Below are positions 48,504 to 57,898 of a stretch of 64,000 nucleotides of DNA, in pieces. A model generated the notes under the pieces. That model did not search any database. It was not told the origin of the DNA and saw nothing but the letters and a program-made list of their open reading frames with translations. This DNA comes from Caldicellulosiruptor danielii. GTDB taxonomy: Bacteria; Bacillota; Thermoanaerobacteria; Caldicellulosiruptorales; Caldicellulosiruptoraceae. The stretch covers positions 1,635,001-1,699,000 of the forward strand of contig NZ_CP139957.1 of the NCBI RefSeq assembly GCF_034343125.1. Direction: 5' to 3'. The position numbers and the translations under genes were made by a program. Position 1 is the first letter of the stretch, and the number at the start of each line of letters is the position of its first letter.

Positions 48504-50819
48504 TTAATTTAGATTCCGATACAATTTATTCTGCAAATACACTATTTTTCCTTCTATTTCTTCATCTTTTACAAAATTAAGCAACTTTTTATATTGTTCT
48601 AAAGCTTTCAAGTCATCACCCATAAGTTCATAAACATAACCCAGATTATAATTTAAATTATCATCTTCAGGATACAACTTTAAACCATTTTTAAGCAGGG
48701 AAATCGCAGATGCAAAATCTCTCTTATTTATCTTAATCATTGCTCTCAAACTATAAATATCTGGATCATTTCCCACTAATTTCTCGTATTCGTCTATCAA
48801 TTTTTCCGCTTCTTCTAAAAAACCCTGATCAATTAAACCCTTTATCTTATTTTTCACAACATTTTTATACATTTCAAATTCGGCACTTAAAAATTTAGAA
48901 TCAGACACTTTGTTAGCGGACTTTTCAATTAGTTTTTTTATACCATCTGCCATATAAGGGTATATTCCTACTGCTTTTTTAACATATTCTTTTCTCTTTT
49001 CTAAATCTTGTTCTCTTATTATTAATCGAACGAATGCAAAAAATCTATCGTTATCAAAGCGGATAATTTCCGGATTTTTTTCTAAAATCTCTTCTCTGTA
49101 TATTTTCCCGATATATTGAATTCCAGTCTTAACATAACTATTAAAAACTCTTTCAAAAGGTATATCAATTTTCTTTTCATAGTAAACATTTAACACTTGA
49201 TGATATAATAACAATTTCTTTAAAAGAACATTAATATTCTCTTTGAATTTTTCTATCTCACTTTCAAGAGTAGTCATCCACTCTTCAATATTTTCGAAAT
49301 ATTTTTTTGTTAAATATTCCACAAAAACAATCCATTGGTCATTGCTTATTTTCTCGATTATGTTCTTAATCCCCAACTTTATCATTAATGAATAATATAT
49401 AATATCTGCATAGTAAAATGGTAACATATCAAAATTTTCTTTTTCAAGAAACATTTGAAGTATATTTTTTGCATTTTCAGTCTGTCCTTCTATAAAATTG
49501 AATCGTACTTTGTTCAAAGTACCATATAAACTGTCATCTCTCATAAAGGCTCCGCTATAGTTTAAAAATAACCTTTCATCATTTCTTTCTAAAAGATTAA
49601 ATTCAATATTAGCAATAATTTTGTCAAGCCATTCATTGTTTTCTTTCCTTAACTGTTGATAGTAATCAAATAAATCTTCTATTTTTCCATTTTCAAAGCA
49701 AATTTTAATTATAAGCTGTAAAGCTTCATCTATCACAGTTTTACTTCTTACTTTACAAGCAAAAGAAAGAGCTTTGTCATATTCTTCTTTATCTTTATAA
49801 AGCTTGGCTAAAATCATATAAACCTCATCTTTAAATCCAACCGTAAACAATTCTACACTCGGATTTTTTGTAATTTTTAAACCAGAAAACCTTCCAAGCA
49901 GCTTTAGATAATTAATAAAATCTTTAATTGCATAATCTTCTCTCTTTTTTACTAAATTAATTTTAGCCCGATAATAATACAAATCAATAAATTCAGGTTC
50001 TAATTTAATACCTTCATCACAAACTTCAAAAGCCTTATTTATTTCATTATTTGCTATATAACACTTTACAATATGTTGATACAAAAACAAAAAATGTATT
50101 CTAAACTCAAAAGGTACTCTTTTCTGCATAAGCTCGTAGGCTTTTTCAGCAACTTCTAAAGCTTCTTTATAATCTTTATGCATTAAGTAAGAAGCTGAAA
50201 GCTGATAAAGATAGTAAATATTTTCTGGATCTTCTTCTAATTTCTTTTTTAAAAGAGCAGAAGTTCTTTTAAATTTTCTTTCTACCAATTCATTATCAGT
50301 AGAGATATACCCATAATGAATTAACATAACATCAAGGTGTTTTACAGGTCCTTTTGATTTAGGTAAGTTGTGTACAAATCCTTCATAGCGAAATGTTCCA
50401 TCATTTCTAAAAAGTCTTTCTGAAGCAACAATTGAAAAGTTATCATTGTCAATATCGAGTAAATTCTTTACTAAAATTGTAATGGTATTATAACCCTTAC
50501 TTTCTTTACTGCAAAGAAAATTATATAAAATTTTACCATCTTCTGCTCTCAATTCTTCATCAGCATCAATTATAAATATCCACTCACCTTGAGCCTTTGA
50601 TATACTAAAATTCCTTGCTGCAGAAAAATCGTCTTTCCATTCATAAAAATAAACCTTCTCTGTATACCTCTTCGCAATTTCAACTGTTTTATCAGTTGAA
50701 CCAGTGTCCACAATAATCAATTCAACATCTTTATTTTCTGTCAATTCTTTTAAAGAGTCTAAACATCTCGGTAAATTTTTTTCTTCATCTTTTACTATCA
50801 TGCATATACTTAATAACAT
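48504..50819 (-). CDS. GT2 glycosyltransferase with C-terminal TPR repeats
   Basis: 771 residues from ATG 50819 (AGGTGGGTAGGA upstream). N-terminal GT2 domain: LLSICMIVKDEEKNLPRCLD, IIVDTGSTDKTVEIAKRY and the DADEE metal motif (residues 1-110). Then long helical repeats, including a clear TPR run (YYLYQLSASYLMHKDYKEAL) and a final module at about 675-770. Such SunT-type enzymes with TPRs add the first sugars to proteins. It starts 38 nt after the flagellin terminator, which fits flagellin as acceptor. Confidence 0.9.
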   Translation of the reverse strand: MLLSICMIVKDEEKNLPRCLDSLKELTENKDVELIIVDTGSTDKTVEIAKRYTEKVYFYEWKDDFSAARNFSISKAQGEWIFIIDADEELRAEDGKILYNFLCSKESKGYNTITILVKNLLDIDNDNFSIVASERLFRNDGTFRYEGFVHNLPKSKGPVKHLDVMLIHYGYISTDNELVERKFKRTSALLKKKLEEDPENIYYLYQLSASYLMHKDYKEALEVAEKAYELMQKRVPFEFRIHFLFLYQHIVKCYIANNEINKAFEVCDEGIKLEPEFIDLYYYRAKINLVKKREDYAIKDFINYLKLLGRFSGLKITKNPSVELFTVGFKDEVYMILAKLYKDKEEYDKALSFACKVRSKTVIDEALQLIIKICFENGKIEDLFDYYQQLRKENNEWLDKIIANIEFNLLERNDERLFLNYSGAFMRDDSLYGTLNKVRFNFIEGQTENAKNILQMFLEKENFDMLPFYYADIIYYSLMIKLGIKNIIEKISNDQWIVFVEYLTKKYFENIEEWMTTLESEIEKFKENINVLLKKLLLYHQVLNVYYEKKIDIPFERVFNSYVKTGIQYIGKIYREEILEKNPEIIRFDNDRFFAFVRLIIREQDLEKRKEYVKKAVGIYPYMADGIKKLIEKSANKVSDSKFLSAEFEMYKNVVKNKIKGLIDQGFLEEAEKLIDEYEKLVGNDPDIYSLRAMIKINKRDFASAISLLKNGLKLYPEDDNLNYNLGYVYELMGDDLKALEQYKKLLNFVKDEEIEGKIVYLQNKLYRNLN

Positions 50820-50856
50820 TCCTACCCACCTATTCTGTATCAATTTTAAAATAAAA

Positions 50857-50882
50857 CAAAAGGGGAGAAAACTCCCCTTTTG
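50857..50882 (-). terminator. Terminator of flagellin
   Basis: An 11-bp perfect stem CAAAAGGGGAG / CTCCCCTTTTG with a four-base loop, followed on the minus strand by TTTATTTT. It lies 20 nt after the flagellin stop. The glycosyltransferase gene just beyond may rely on read-through. Confidence 0.9.
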
Positions 50883-50902
50883 CTGTAACTATTTTACACG
50901 CT

Positions 50903-52117
50903 TTACCTTAACAACTGAAGCACTGCCTGCGGCAGCTGATTTGCTTGTGCAAGCATTGCTGTTGCAGCCTGCATTAAGATATTATTCTTTGTATAAGACA
51001 TCATCTCTTTTGCCATATCAACATCTCTAATTCTTGACTCAGAAGCAGTTAAGTTTTCAGAAGCTGTTCCCAAGTTGTTGATTGTATGCTCGAGCCTGTT
51101 CTGGTATGCACCAAGTCGTGAACGCTGTTCAGATACCTTTGATATAGCATTGTCCAAAACAGCTATAGCTGCACTTGCTGCATATTTTGTGTTAACTTTT
51201 ATAGTGTTACCATTCGCATCAATTACACCCAAATCAATACCCTTCATACTGTCAATTCCTATTTGCATTGTTTGCCCTGTATTCGCACCAATTTGTGTTG
51301 TAATAGCCTTTGAAGTATCTGTTTGAGCAGCTTGATATGCTGTTAATGTCAATGTAATACTCTCGCCAACTTTCATATTTCCAATATTATTAAATTTTAT
51401 ACTAAATTGCGAAGAAGATGTAAGAACATTAGTTTTAAAACCTATAATAATAGATGTTGCAGAACCTGCAAAATATATAGTAGTATTTCCTGTCAAGACA
51501 TTACCAAAAACATCTCTAATTTCAAAATCAGTAGGATTAGTACCACTACCAATCCTTACAATATTAACAGCTCCATTAACTGCTGCATGGTTTTGAATTG
51601 TTGTAGCCGCATTCCCAAGTAGAGTAATATCAGTTGTTTTTAATGAACTATTATTGTTTATTGAATAAGAACCCAGAACCGCAGCCTTAATTCCTACAAC
51701 TGTTCCATCAAGAAGTTTCTTTGTATTAAACTCTGTTGTATTAGCTATCCTATCGATTTCACTTACAAGCTGATCTACCTCATTTTGGATAGCACTTCTG
51801 TCAGCATCAGTGTTTGTATCATTTGCTGCTTGAACCGCAAGTTCTCTCATTCTCTGTAAGATTGAGTGCACTTCATTCAAAGCACCTTCAGCTGTCTGGA
51901 TAAGAGAAATTGCATCTTGCGCATTTCTCTGAGCTTGGTTCAATCCTCTGATCTGGCTTCTCATCTTTTCTGAAATTGCCAAACCTGCTGCATCATCGCC
52001 CGCTCTGTTAATTCTCATACCAGATGAGAGTTTTTCAAGTGACTTTGACAAAGCATCATTGTTGATTGTCAACCTGTTATAAGTATTTAGCGCCTGAATA
52101 TTGTTATTAATACGCAT
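50903..52117 (-). CDS. hag: Flagellin
   Basis: 404 residues. Conserved D0/D1 ends: MRINNNIQALNTYNRL with SSGMRINRAGDDAAGLAISE at the start, and SRIRDVDMAKEMMSYTKNNI then LPQAVLQLLR at the end. The middle (about 140-300) is a variable surface region rich in Thr, Asn and Ser, likely O-glycosylated. It forms the filament outside the cell. GGGAGGG ribosome site, a 5' stem-loop and a sigma-28 promoter lie upstream. Confidence 0.97.
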   Translation of the reverse strand: MRINNNIQALNTYNRLTINNDALSKSLEKLSSGMRINRAGDDAAGLAISEKMRSQIRGLNQAQRNAQDAISLIQTAEGALNEVHSILQRMRELAVQAANDTNTDADRSAIQNEVDQLVSEIDRIANTTEFNTKKLLDGTVVGIKAAVLGSYSINNNSSLKTTDITLLGNAATTIQNHAAVNGAVNIVRIGSGTNPTDFEIRDVFGNVLTGNTTIYFAGSATSIIIGFKTNVLTSSSQFSIKFNNIGNMKVGESITLTLTAYQAAQTDTSKAITTQIGANTGQTMQIGIDSMKGIDLGVIDANGNTIKVNTKYAASAAIAVLDNAISKVSEQRSRLGAYQNRLEHTINNLGTASENLTASESRIRDVDMAKEMMSYTKNNILMQAATAMLAQANQLPQAVLQLLR

Positions 52118-52150
52118 CTTACAACACCCTCCCTGAAATTAATTTTTTTC

Positions 52151-52170
52151 GCTTCACGTCCCTGTGAAGC
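52151..52170 (-). other. Stem-loop in the flagellin leader
   Basis: A 7-bp stem GCTTCAC / GTGAAGC with a 6-nt loop in the roughly 65-nt leader, 33 nt before the start. It may protect the abundant mRNA or affect CsrA binding; its loop holds AGGGAC on the minus strand, a near match to the GGA-containing CsrA site. Confidence 0.45.
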
Positions 52171-52191
52171 TTTATTTTGTTTTCATTAAAT

Positions 52192-52219
52192 TTATCGGAA
52201 GGTTAGTTTTAATAGTTTA
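52192..52219 (-). promoter_or_regulatory. Sigma-28 (SigD) promoter of flagellin
   Basis: On the minus strand TAAA (52219-52216) and TCCGATAA (52199-52192) are 16 bases apart, a clear sigma-28 promoter, placed just after the helicase gene stop at 52242. Confidence 0.85.
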
Positions 52220-52241
52220 GTGTTAACCATAAAAAAATTTT

Positions 52242-54344
52242 TTAGAAAATCAATTTTTCAAGATGCTCCTCTATTTCAGTATTAGAAGCATCATAGAATT
52301 TAACCTTTTTAAGTATTTCAATCTCTTCTTCAATGTTCAAAATCCTCAACACTTCTTTTATTCTGACCTTCAAAGGAAGAAGCTTGTTCAGAGGGTCAAT
52401 TTTGAGATCTTTTTCAATTCTATCAATATCTCTTTCTATAAAGCTAATTAATGAGTAAATACCTTGATTTTTGAAATTTTTGAAAAATGAAATAATAGTT
52501 TTGCAATTATCCTTTTCAAATTGTACCAAAAAGGAATTAACTTCCATAACAGCTTTTAAATTATAAGCCCTTATTAATAACTTTATGAAAAACTCCCTCT
52601 GTGTGGAACCTAAATGAAAAACATAAACTTTATTGTCTCTAATAATATATGGACATTCATTATCTTCTATTCCCAGATATGCTCTTACTGCATACGGCTG
52701 CATATTAAAAAAGATTGTTTCATAAGGTGTATAAGTTACAAGACCACCATCTATTTTATCGGATGTATTTTTTACAAGTATACTGCTTCCCTGAACATCA
52801 ACAACCGATTTGTTTTTGCCCACAATTTTTATCTTTTTATCCTGAACATCCTGAACATTTGTTGCTAAAACCTTATTCTTTTCCAAATCATAAATAGACA
52901 TACCACTTGCAAATCTGATTGTTGAGTGAATTTGACCATTTGCAAACTTTTCAAACCACTCTCTATTTACTGTTAATTTATCACCATCTGTTTGGACAAG
53001 CTGGCTATTTGAAATTAAATTATGTATTATGTCATCAGCTACTTGTAAGTCTTCAAAGTAATAATTAAGGCAAGACTTTATAAGGCTTGTCAGTGCATCT
53101 TTGCTTCGTTTATATTCTTTTGACTGAAATATGTATGACAATATTTGCTGGATTACAACATGAAAAATATTCCCCAATGCTTCACTAAAAAGAATTCCAT
53201 TTTGTGCACAATAAAGCATAGCTTTTTGTATCAAGCGCTGAGCATCATCTTCAGCACATAAAATAACATCTATTCTATCACTTTTTCTATTTCCGCGTCC
53301 AATTCTTTGTAAAAAACTATTCATATCAAGTGGTGGTTCTGCTAAAACAATCAAATCTATTGAGCCAATATCTATTCCTATTTCAAACGTAGAAGATGAA
53401 ATGGCTATTACTCTTTCATGCTTTTTTACAATCTCTTCAACTTCTTCTCTTTCAGACTTCACAAGACTACCATGATGAGATACAATTTGATAGTTTGAAT
53501 CTTTTAATAAGCTTCTTAGCTTTGCTGTTAATGCATCAACTTTGTTTCGTGAATTGCAAAAAATCAGTATCTTCTTAAACCTGTTTTGAAAATCAGAATT
53601 ACAAAAATATTTAAAAATTGTTTTATCAATTGACTCAATCTCATCTGAAACCAGATTTATTTCTCTTTTACCATGCGAAATTACAATCTCACCATTTGGA
53701 ACAAAATATTTTAACACTTTTTCAGGATTTTTCATTGTTGCACTCATTGCAACAATCTGTATTCTCTCATCTTCACACCACTTTTCTCTAACAGCCTGAG
53801 CTTTTAGTCTTCTTAGCCTTTCAATTAACCATCTAACCTGCTCACCCCTGGAGCTGCCATATAAAAGATGTACCTCATCTAAAACAATTGCATAGACACA
53901 GGATAAAACATGTCCAAAGTTATTTTGAAGTCTTGCTCTGCACATCATACTGTCAAATGACTCTGGTGTTGTAATAATAATGTTTGGGATGGCTTTAAAT
54001 TGAGTCTGATAATCTCCTGTTTTTCTTAATATCTCAATACCAAAGTACACAAGTCGTGAATAAAGTCTTTCATAGATATCGTTAACCAGTGCTCTTGTTG
54101 GGCATACGTATAGAATTGTCCAGACCTTGAACCTTGACTTTAATCTTTCAATCAAAGGTGCACATGCAGCCTCTGTTTTACCACTTGCAGTAGGTGAACA
54201 TATTAAAACATCCTTGCCCTCAAGTATTTTGGGTATTACCTTCCTTTGAACATCCTTTAGTCTACCATAGCCACCAAAAAACATATCCCAAGTATATGAA
54301 AGCTGAGATTTAATATTCAAATCTTCCAAATAGTTATTGTCCAT
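52242..54344 (-). CDS. DEAD/DEAH-box helicase of the triple-ATPase operon
   Basis: 700 residues from ATG 54344, nine bases after AGGTG; an earlier GTG at 54356 would put the ribosome site at its own start. Superfamily 2 helicase motifs are complete: Walker A SPTASGKTEAA, LDEVHLL (DEVH), VAMSATMKNPEK and QRIGRGNRKSDRID. The C-terminal 330 residues are unlike the common DNA-repair helicases. The core resembles Lhr/BrxHI-type helicases of BREX type 2 and Shango defence. Last gene of the operon, overlapping the ATPase C gene by 11 nt. Confidence 0.88.
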   Translation of the reverse strand: MDNNYLEDLNIKSQLSYTWDMFFGGYGRLKDVQRKVIPKILEGKDVLICSPTASGKTEAACAPLIERLKSRFKVWTILYVCPTRALVNDIYERLYSRLVYFGIEILRKTGDYQTQFKAIPNIIITTPESFDSMMCRARLQNNFGHVLSCVYAIVLDEVHLLYGSSRGEQVRWLIERLRRLKAQAVREKWCEDERIQIVAMSATMKNPEKVLKYFVPNGEIVISHGKREINLVSDEIESIDKTIFKYFCNSDFQNRFKKILIFCNSRNKVDALTAKLRSLLKDSNYQIVSHHGSLVKSEREEVEEIVKKHERVIAISSSTFEIGIDIGSIDLIVLAEPPLDMNSFLQRIGRGNRKSDRIDVILCAEDDAQRLIQKAMLYCAQNGILFSEALGNIFHVVIQQILSYIFQSKEYKRSKDALTSLIKSCLNYYFEDLQVADDIIHNLISNSQLVQTDGDKLTVNREWFEKFANGQIHSTIRFASGMSIYDLEKNKVLATNVQDVQDKKIKIVGKNKSVVDVQGSSILVKNTSDKIDGGLVTYTPYETIFFNMQPYAVRAYLGIEDNECPYIIRDNKVYVFHLGSTQREFFIKLLIRAYNLKAVMEVNSFLVQFEKDNCKTIISFFKNFKNQGIYSLISFIERDIDRIEKDLKIDPLNKLLPLKVRIKEVLRILNIEEEIEILKKVKFYDASNTEIEEHLEKLIF

Positions 54345-55509
54345 TTTGTAAATCACCTACTTTTTGAGGTGGTCCATATTTCATATCCATCAGACTCAGA
54401 TACCATTTTATTACAGAACGAATTTGCCTGCTCTCATTGTCAGGAAGTTTACTTTCTATTAACTTTGTAAGATTCTCTCCTGTGTTTAAGCTAAATTCAG
54501 TCCGCAACTGATAAGTCTCACAGTATAAACTATGCAGCTTCTTTAAAAGCTCTATTTTTTGATAATCTGCCCATTTACTTACTTCAAAGATACTTTCATG
54601 GGTGGTCGAAATATATCTTGTAATGTCTGGGTCTCCCTTTTCGCCACCTTGATTAATAGCTGCAAAGACTATACAAAGCGGTGATTTTGGTATGTTAATA
54701 TTACCATTTAAATACCTGCCAATTATACGTAACGCATCCTGAACTATTTTATAGTTACTTGGATTTTTTATCCTCTCAACTTCATATTCGTCTATCGTAA
54801 CCATAAGTCCTTTGTAGCCTGCAGCAGATACTAAAATGGCAATGCCTGCTAATGTTTCAATAAAATCAAGGTATCGTTCATCAACTTTTCTACTGATAGG
54901 AGTTTTTAATTTTAAATCATAATAGCCAGAATACCTCAAAACATTTGCAAGCATTTTATTAACATCAGTTGCACTTACTTCATCACTACATAAAAATAGC
55001 GATTCTACAAAATGTGAATATTCTTCTAACAAATTAGTATCTGCTAAAGCACTTGTAACATTTAAATATCTTTGAATTGTATCAAAATTTTTTAATTTAC
55101 CAAAATTTGAATTTTTCAATAGCAATGCCTTCAAAAAAAGACTTGTCCACGGATAGTCTGAATATATACCATTGTCTTGAATACTCAGCAGTAAAACATT
55201 CATTAGCTTCAATGGATTTGCAAGACTTATACTCTCTCCATCAACTTCGGCTTTTAAAGTAATAAAACCTTCCTTTCTTGCTATATATCTCATCACAGAC
55301 AATGTATGACTTTTACCACAACCATATTCACCACAAACCTGAAATCCAACAGGCAAAAAGGACTCGCATTTTTTCAATATCTTTTTTGTAACCTCCTCAA
55401 TACGCTCAAAACCTATTGTAAGCTTGTCTATGTAGTATTCTGGCACTAATCCAAATCTGAGTGATTCTAAAACTCTCAATTTTATAAACGTTTTATCTTC
55501 TTTAATCAT
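54334..55509 (-). CDS. BrxD/DUF2791-like P-loop ATPase C
   Basis: 391 residues from ATG 55509 (GAGGT nine bases upstream) or 394 from ATG 55518, which overlaps the previous stop. Walker A GEYGCGKSHTLS near residues 60-71 and Walker B GLMVTIDEYEVERI with the DExE pattern near 235. The layout matches ATPases A and B: short N-terminal domain, P-loop, long helical insert, Walker B. It should be a AAA+-like DNA or protein remodeller. Paralogous to the two upstream genes. Confidence 0.82.
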   Translation of the reverse strand: MIKEDKTFIKLRVLESLRFGLVPEYYIDKLTIGFERIEEVTKKILKKCESFLPVGFQVCGEYGCGKSHTLSVMRYIARKEGFITLKAEVDGESISLANPLKLMNVLLLSIQDNGIYSDYPWTSLFLKALLLKNSNFGKLKNFDTIQRYLNVTSALADTNLLEEYSHFVESLFLCSDEVSATDVNKMLANVLRYSGYYDLKLKTPISRKVDERYLDFIETLAGIAILVSAAGYKGLMVTIDEYEVERIKNPSNYKIVQDALRIIGRYLNGNINIPKSPLCIVFAAINQGGEKGDPDITRYISTTHESIFEVSKWADYQKIELLKKLHSLYCETYQLRTEFSLNTGENLTKLIESKLPDNESRQIRSVIKWYLSLMDMKYGPPQKVGDLQNGQ

Positions 55510-55514
55510 CTTTC

Positions 55515-56738
55515 TCATACCTCATCTTCAAATATGGTTTGCGCTTTTATTCTTCCTGACATTTCATTGTTTTGTCCTTTGTTCCCAAGTACTTCTAACA
55601 AATATGTGCAAACTGCCTTTGTGATTTCGCGCTTATTTGAACTTGAAACTCCTTTTTTGATGATTGCCTCTGTTATCTCATCCACTTTTTTAAGCAACTC
55701 ATCCTTTGAAATACTGATTTGGTCTTTAAAAGTTTCATAAAACACATCTGAAATCTTCAGGGCAATCTTTTTTGACAAGTCAATAGAATCAAGACGTGTA
55801 AGGTCAATAATTGGTGCCAAAACATTTCCACTAAAAAAGTCTCTTTCATAAGGGCTTGAAAGCCTTTGCTGAAGAGCAGGATATTTGTTCATCTCTTCAT
55901 ACACATCATTTGTCATAGCATATACAATCAGGGCAGAAGCATCTTTGAGGTTAACAGTTGCATCTATTAATGAGCGCAACGTTGAAAAAATCTTAGCAAG
56001 CTTTTTCCTATCGACATTAAAGCTTTGTTCTGCTTCATCAAATGCAACAACCATTCCTCTGTATCCAATGTAATAAACAAACTGGAAAAGAGAAACGAGC
56101 ATATCTTCTGCACGTTTATTCTGTGCAGACTTTGTGATCTTAGCCACGCCTAATTCCTTACAAAGCCTGTTGTCCGAAATATTGCCCAATAGATAATCAC
56201 AGGATAACTCAAACATGTACATATCGTTATTTAAATAAGAAATTACTGCTATTTTTATAACCTTTCTAAATTCCGGTGATTTAAATATTCCACTATCTAC
56301 ATCTCTTAAAAACTTTTGTTTTAAATACTGTGGATTTTTAGTGTCATTTATTATGTTCTCAAGAGTATATTTTAGAAATTCATGAATTCCCACTCTTTGC
56401 TGCAAAGGTGCTCTTATGTTGCGAACAACTTCGCTATAAATTAGTAGTTTATCTAAAAAATTTATATCTTTACTAAGTGAAACTTCAGAAGTAACACAAT
56501 TTTCATCTCTTGCAACTTCCATTAACTGTCGTAAAAAATGTGTTTTGCCAGAACCATAAGGACCTATTACAAACTTTTGTGCACAAATGTTTCTACCAAA
56601 CTGTTCATAAAAGTATTTTTGCACAATAGCTTCAAACACATTTTCATAACCCACACCAAAATATTTACATCCCTCAGTTGGTGCAGTGCCATACTGTGCC
56701 ATTGTTTTCAGTGCATCATAAAATAAATTTTTGTCCAA
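55515..56738 (-). CDS. BrxD/DUF2791-like P-loop ATPase B
   Basis: 407 residues from a TTG at 56738 with GAGG five bases upstream. Walker A GPYGSGKTHFLRQL (residues 59-72), Walker B GMVVAFDEAEQSFN near 234. The middle has a helical insert; the C-terminus ends with NKREITKAVCTYLLEV. Such ATPases occur as BrxD in BREX type 2. It overlaps ATPase C slightly and starts 2 nt after ATPase A. Likely cytoplasmic, acting with the helicase. Confidence 0.83.
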   Translation of the reverse strand: MDKNLFYDALKTMAQYGTAPTEGCKYFGVGYENVFEAIVQKYFYEQFGRNICAQKFVIGPYGSGKTHFLRQLMEVARDENCVTSEVSLSKDINFLDKLLIYSEVVRNIRAPLQQRVGIHEFLKYTLENIINDTKNPQYLKQKFLRDVDSGIFKSPEFRKVIKIAVISYLNNDMYMFELSCDYLLGNISDNRLCKELGVAKITKSAQNKRAEDMLVSLFQFVYYIGYRGMVVAFDEAEQSFNVDRKKLAKIFSTLRSLIDATVNLKDASALIVYAMTNDVYEEMNKYPALQQRLSSPYERDFFSGNVLAPIIDLTRLDSIDLSKKIALKISDVFYETFKDQISISKDELLKKVDEITEAIIKKGVSSSNKREITKAVCTYLLEVLGNKGQNNEMSGRIKAQTIFEDEV

Positions 56739-56740
56739 TT

Positions 56741-57896
56741 TTACCTCATCCTTTCCAAAATCATAGTTGAAATAGTTTTTGCAAGTTCTCTTTTATAACC
56801 CGAACCGACATTTCTTTTTAATACCATTATGCAATTGTTAATAACCTCTTTTTTAAAATTTTCATTCAGTATTCCTAAAATTTGAGCCAATCTTAAATAA
56901 CTCTCAACCATTTTTATCATAAAAAGTTCGTGATTGTTGCTAAGTGTATTAACAAAGTCAATTTTTTGAAGAGGAAGTCGCCCAACCTATGCTCTTACTT
57001 TCTCCCTGGACTATCTGCAAACGCTGAGCCAAAGCCTCATATCTATTTGCAACCTGCGATATGAAATCTGGTAAAACCGAAAAAACTATTAAAACACCTT
57101 CTAAAGTACCATTTGAACAACTATCTACAAGTCGCCTCATAAGATTTGCAGCAAGTTGATTGCGCCTTGAAATTCTTTCGCCAAAACCAGAAAGTGTTCT
57201 CTCGTTTTCATCAAACAATAATACAACACCTTTGAAACCTAAGATATGTAAAGATGACAAAATTGTTTTTAAGATATATTCAGCATTTGACTTACTTAGA
57301 CTTGCTCTTATATCAGTGATTCCTAAACTTTTAAAAGTCTGAACGTTAACCTTTCGCCCAATCAGATATTCTCTTATAACTTCCCATGTCCTGCTACTTA
57401 AAACCCTTTTGTTAAGAGCAAGTAAAATGGCATTTTTAAAGCTATTTGATGGCAACTGTGTGGACTTTAGAATTTTCTTTTGCTCACTATCCACCAAATA
57501 TTCTCCAGCAAATGCTAAAATCTCAGGAAGTGATTTAATTGTTATATCTTCATACCTAAACTCAACATTTTCCAAAATATACTCAACCACCAATTTCCAA
57601 TCAGTCAATGAAATTGCACTATCTAAATTTGTACATGCAACAAGCATACCCTTTTCTAAAGCCTTTTTGTAAATCAAGTTTAAAAGATGAGTTTTTCCAG
57701 CGCCATAAGCACCTTCAATAAATTTACATGTCGCTCCACCTTTGGCTATAAGGTTTTCAATAACTTCATTTTCCAGATAGTCCATATAATCTTTATTTCC
57801 AACATCAATCAAATCAGCAATCTCAATATCATCAGTTCCACTATGAGCTATGTTATGAAGTGAACTTATCAGGTTATCTTTGTTAATTGTTTGCAT
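56741..57896 (-). pseudogene. BrxD/DUF2791-like P-loop ATPase A, frameshifted by one base
   Basis: As it stands the frame from ATG 57896 stops after 312 residues at GWATSSSKN. Removing one G from the GGG at 56983-56981 gives GWRLPLQKIDFVN and continues to a stop at 56741, making about 384 residues, the same size as paralogues B and C. The restored C-terminus NVGSGYKRELAKTISTMILE matches KREITKAVCTYLLEV of ATPase B. Walker A GAYGAGKTHLL (62-72), Walker B GVVLLFDENERT. It is 2 nt from each neighbour, so the restored form fits the operon exactly. A real lesion and a sequencing error are both possible. Confidence 0.78.
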
Positions 57897-57898
57897 TC

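Noticed and set aside
52201-52228. Inverted ends GGTTA/TAACC near the flagellin promoter as a terminator for the helicase
   Set aside because: Only a 5-6 bp stem with a long loop, overlapping the -35 box; too weak to call.
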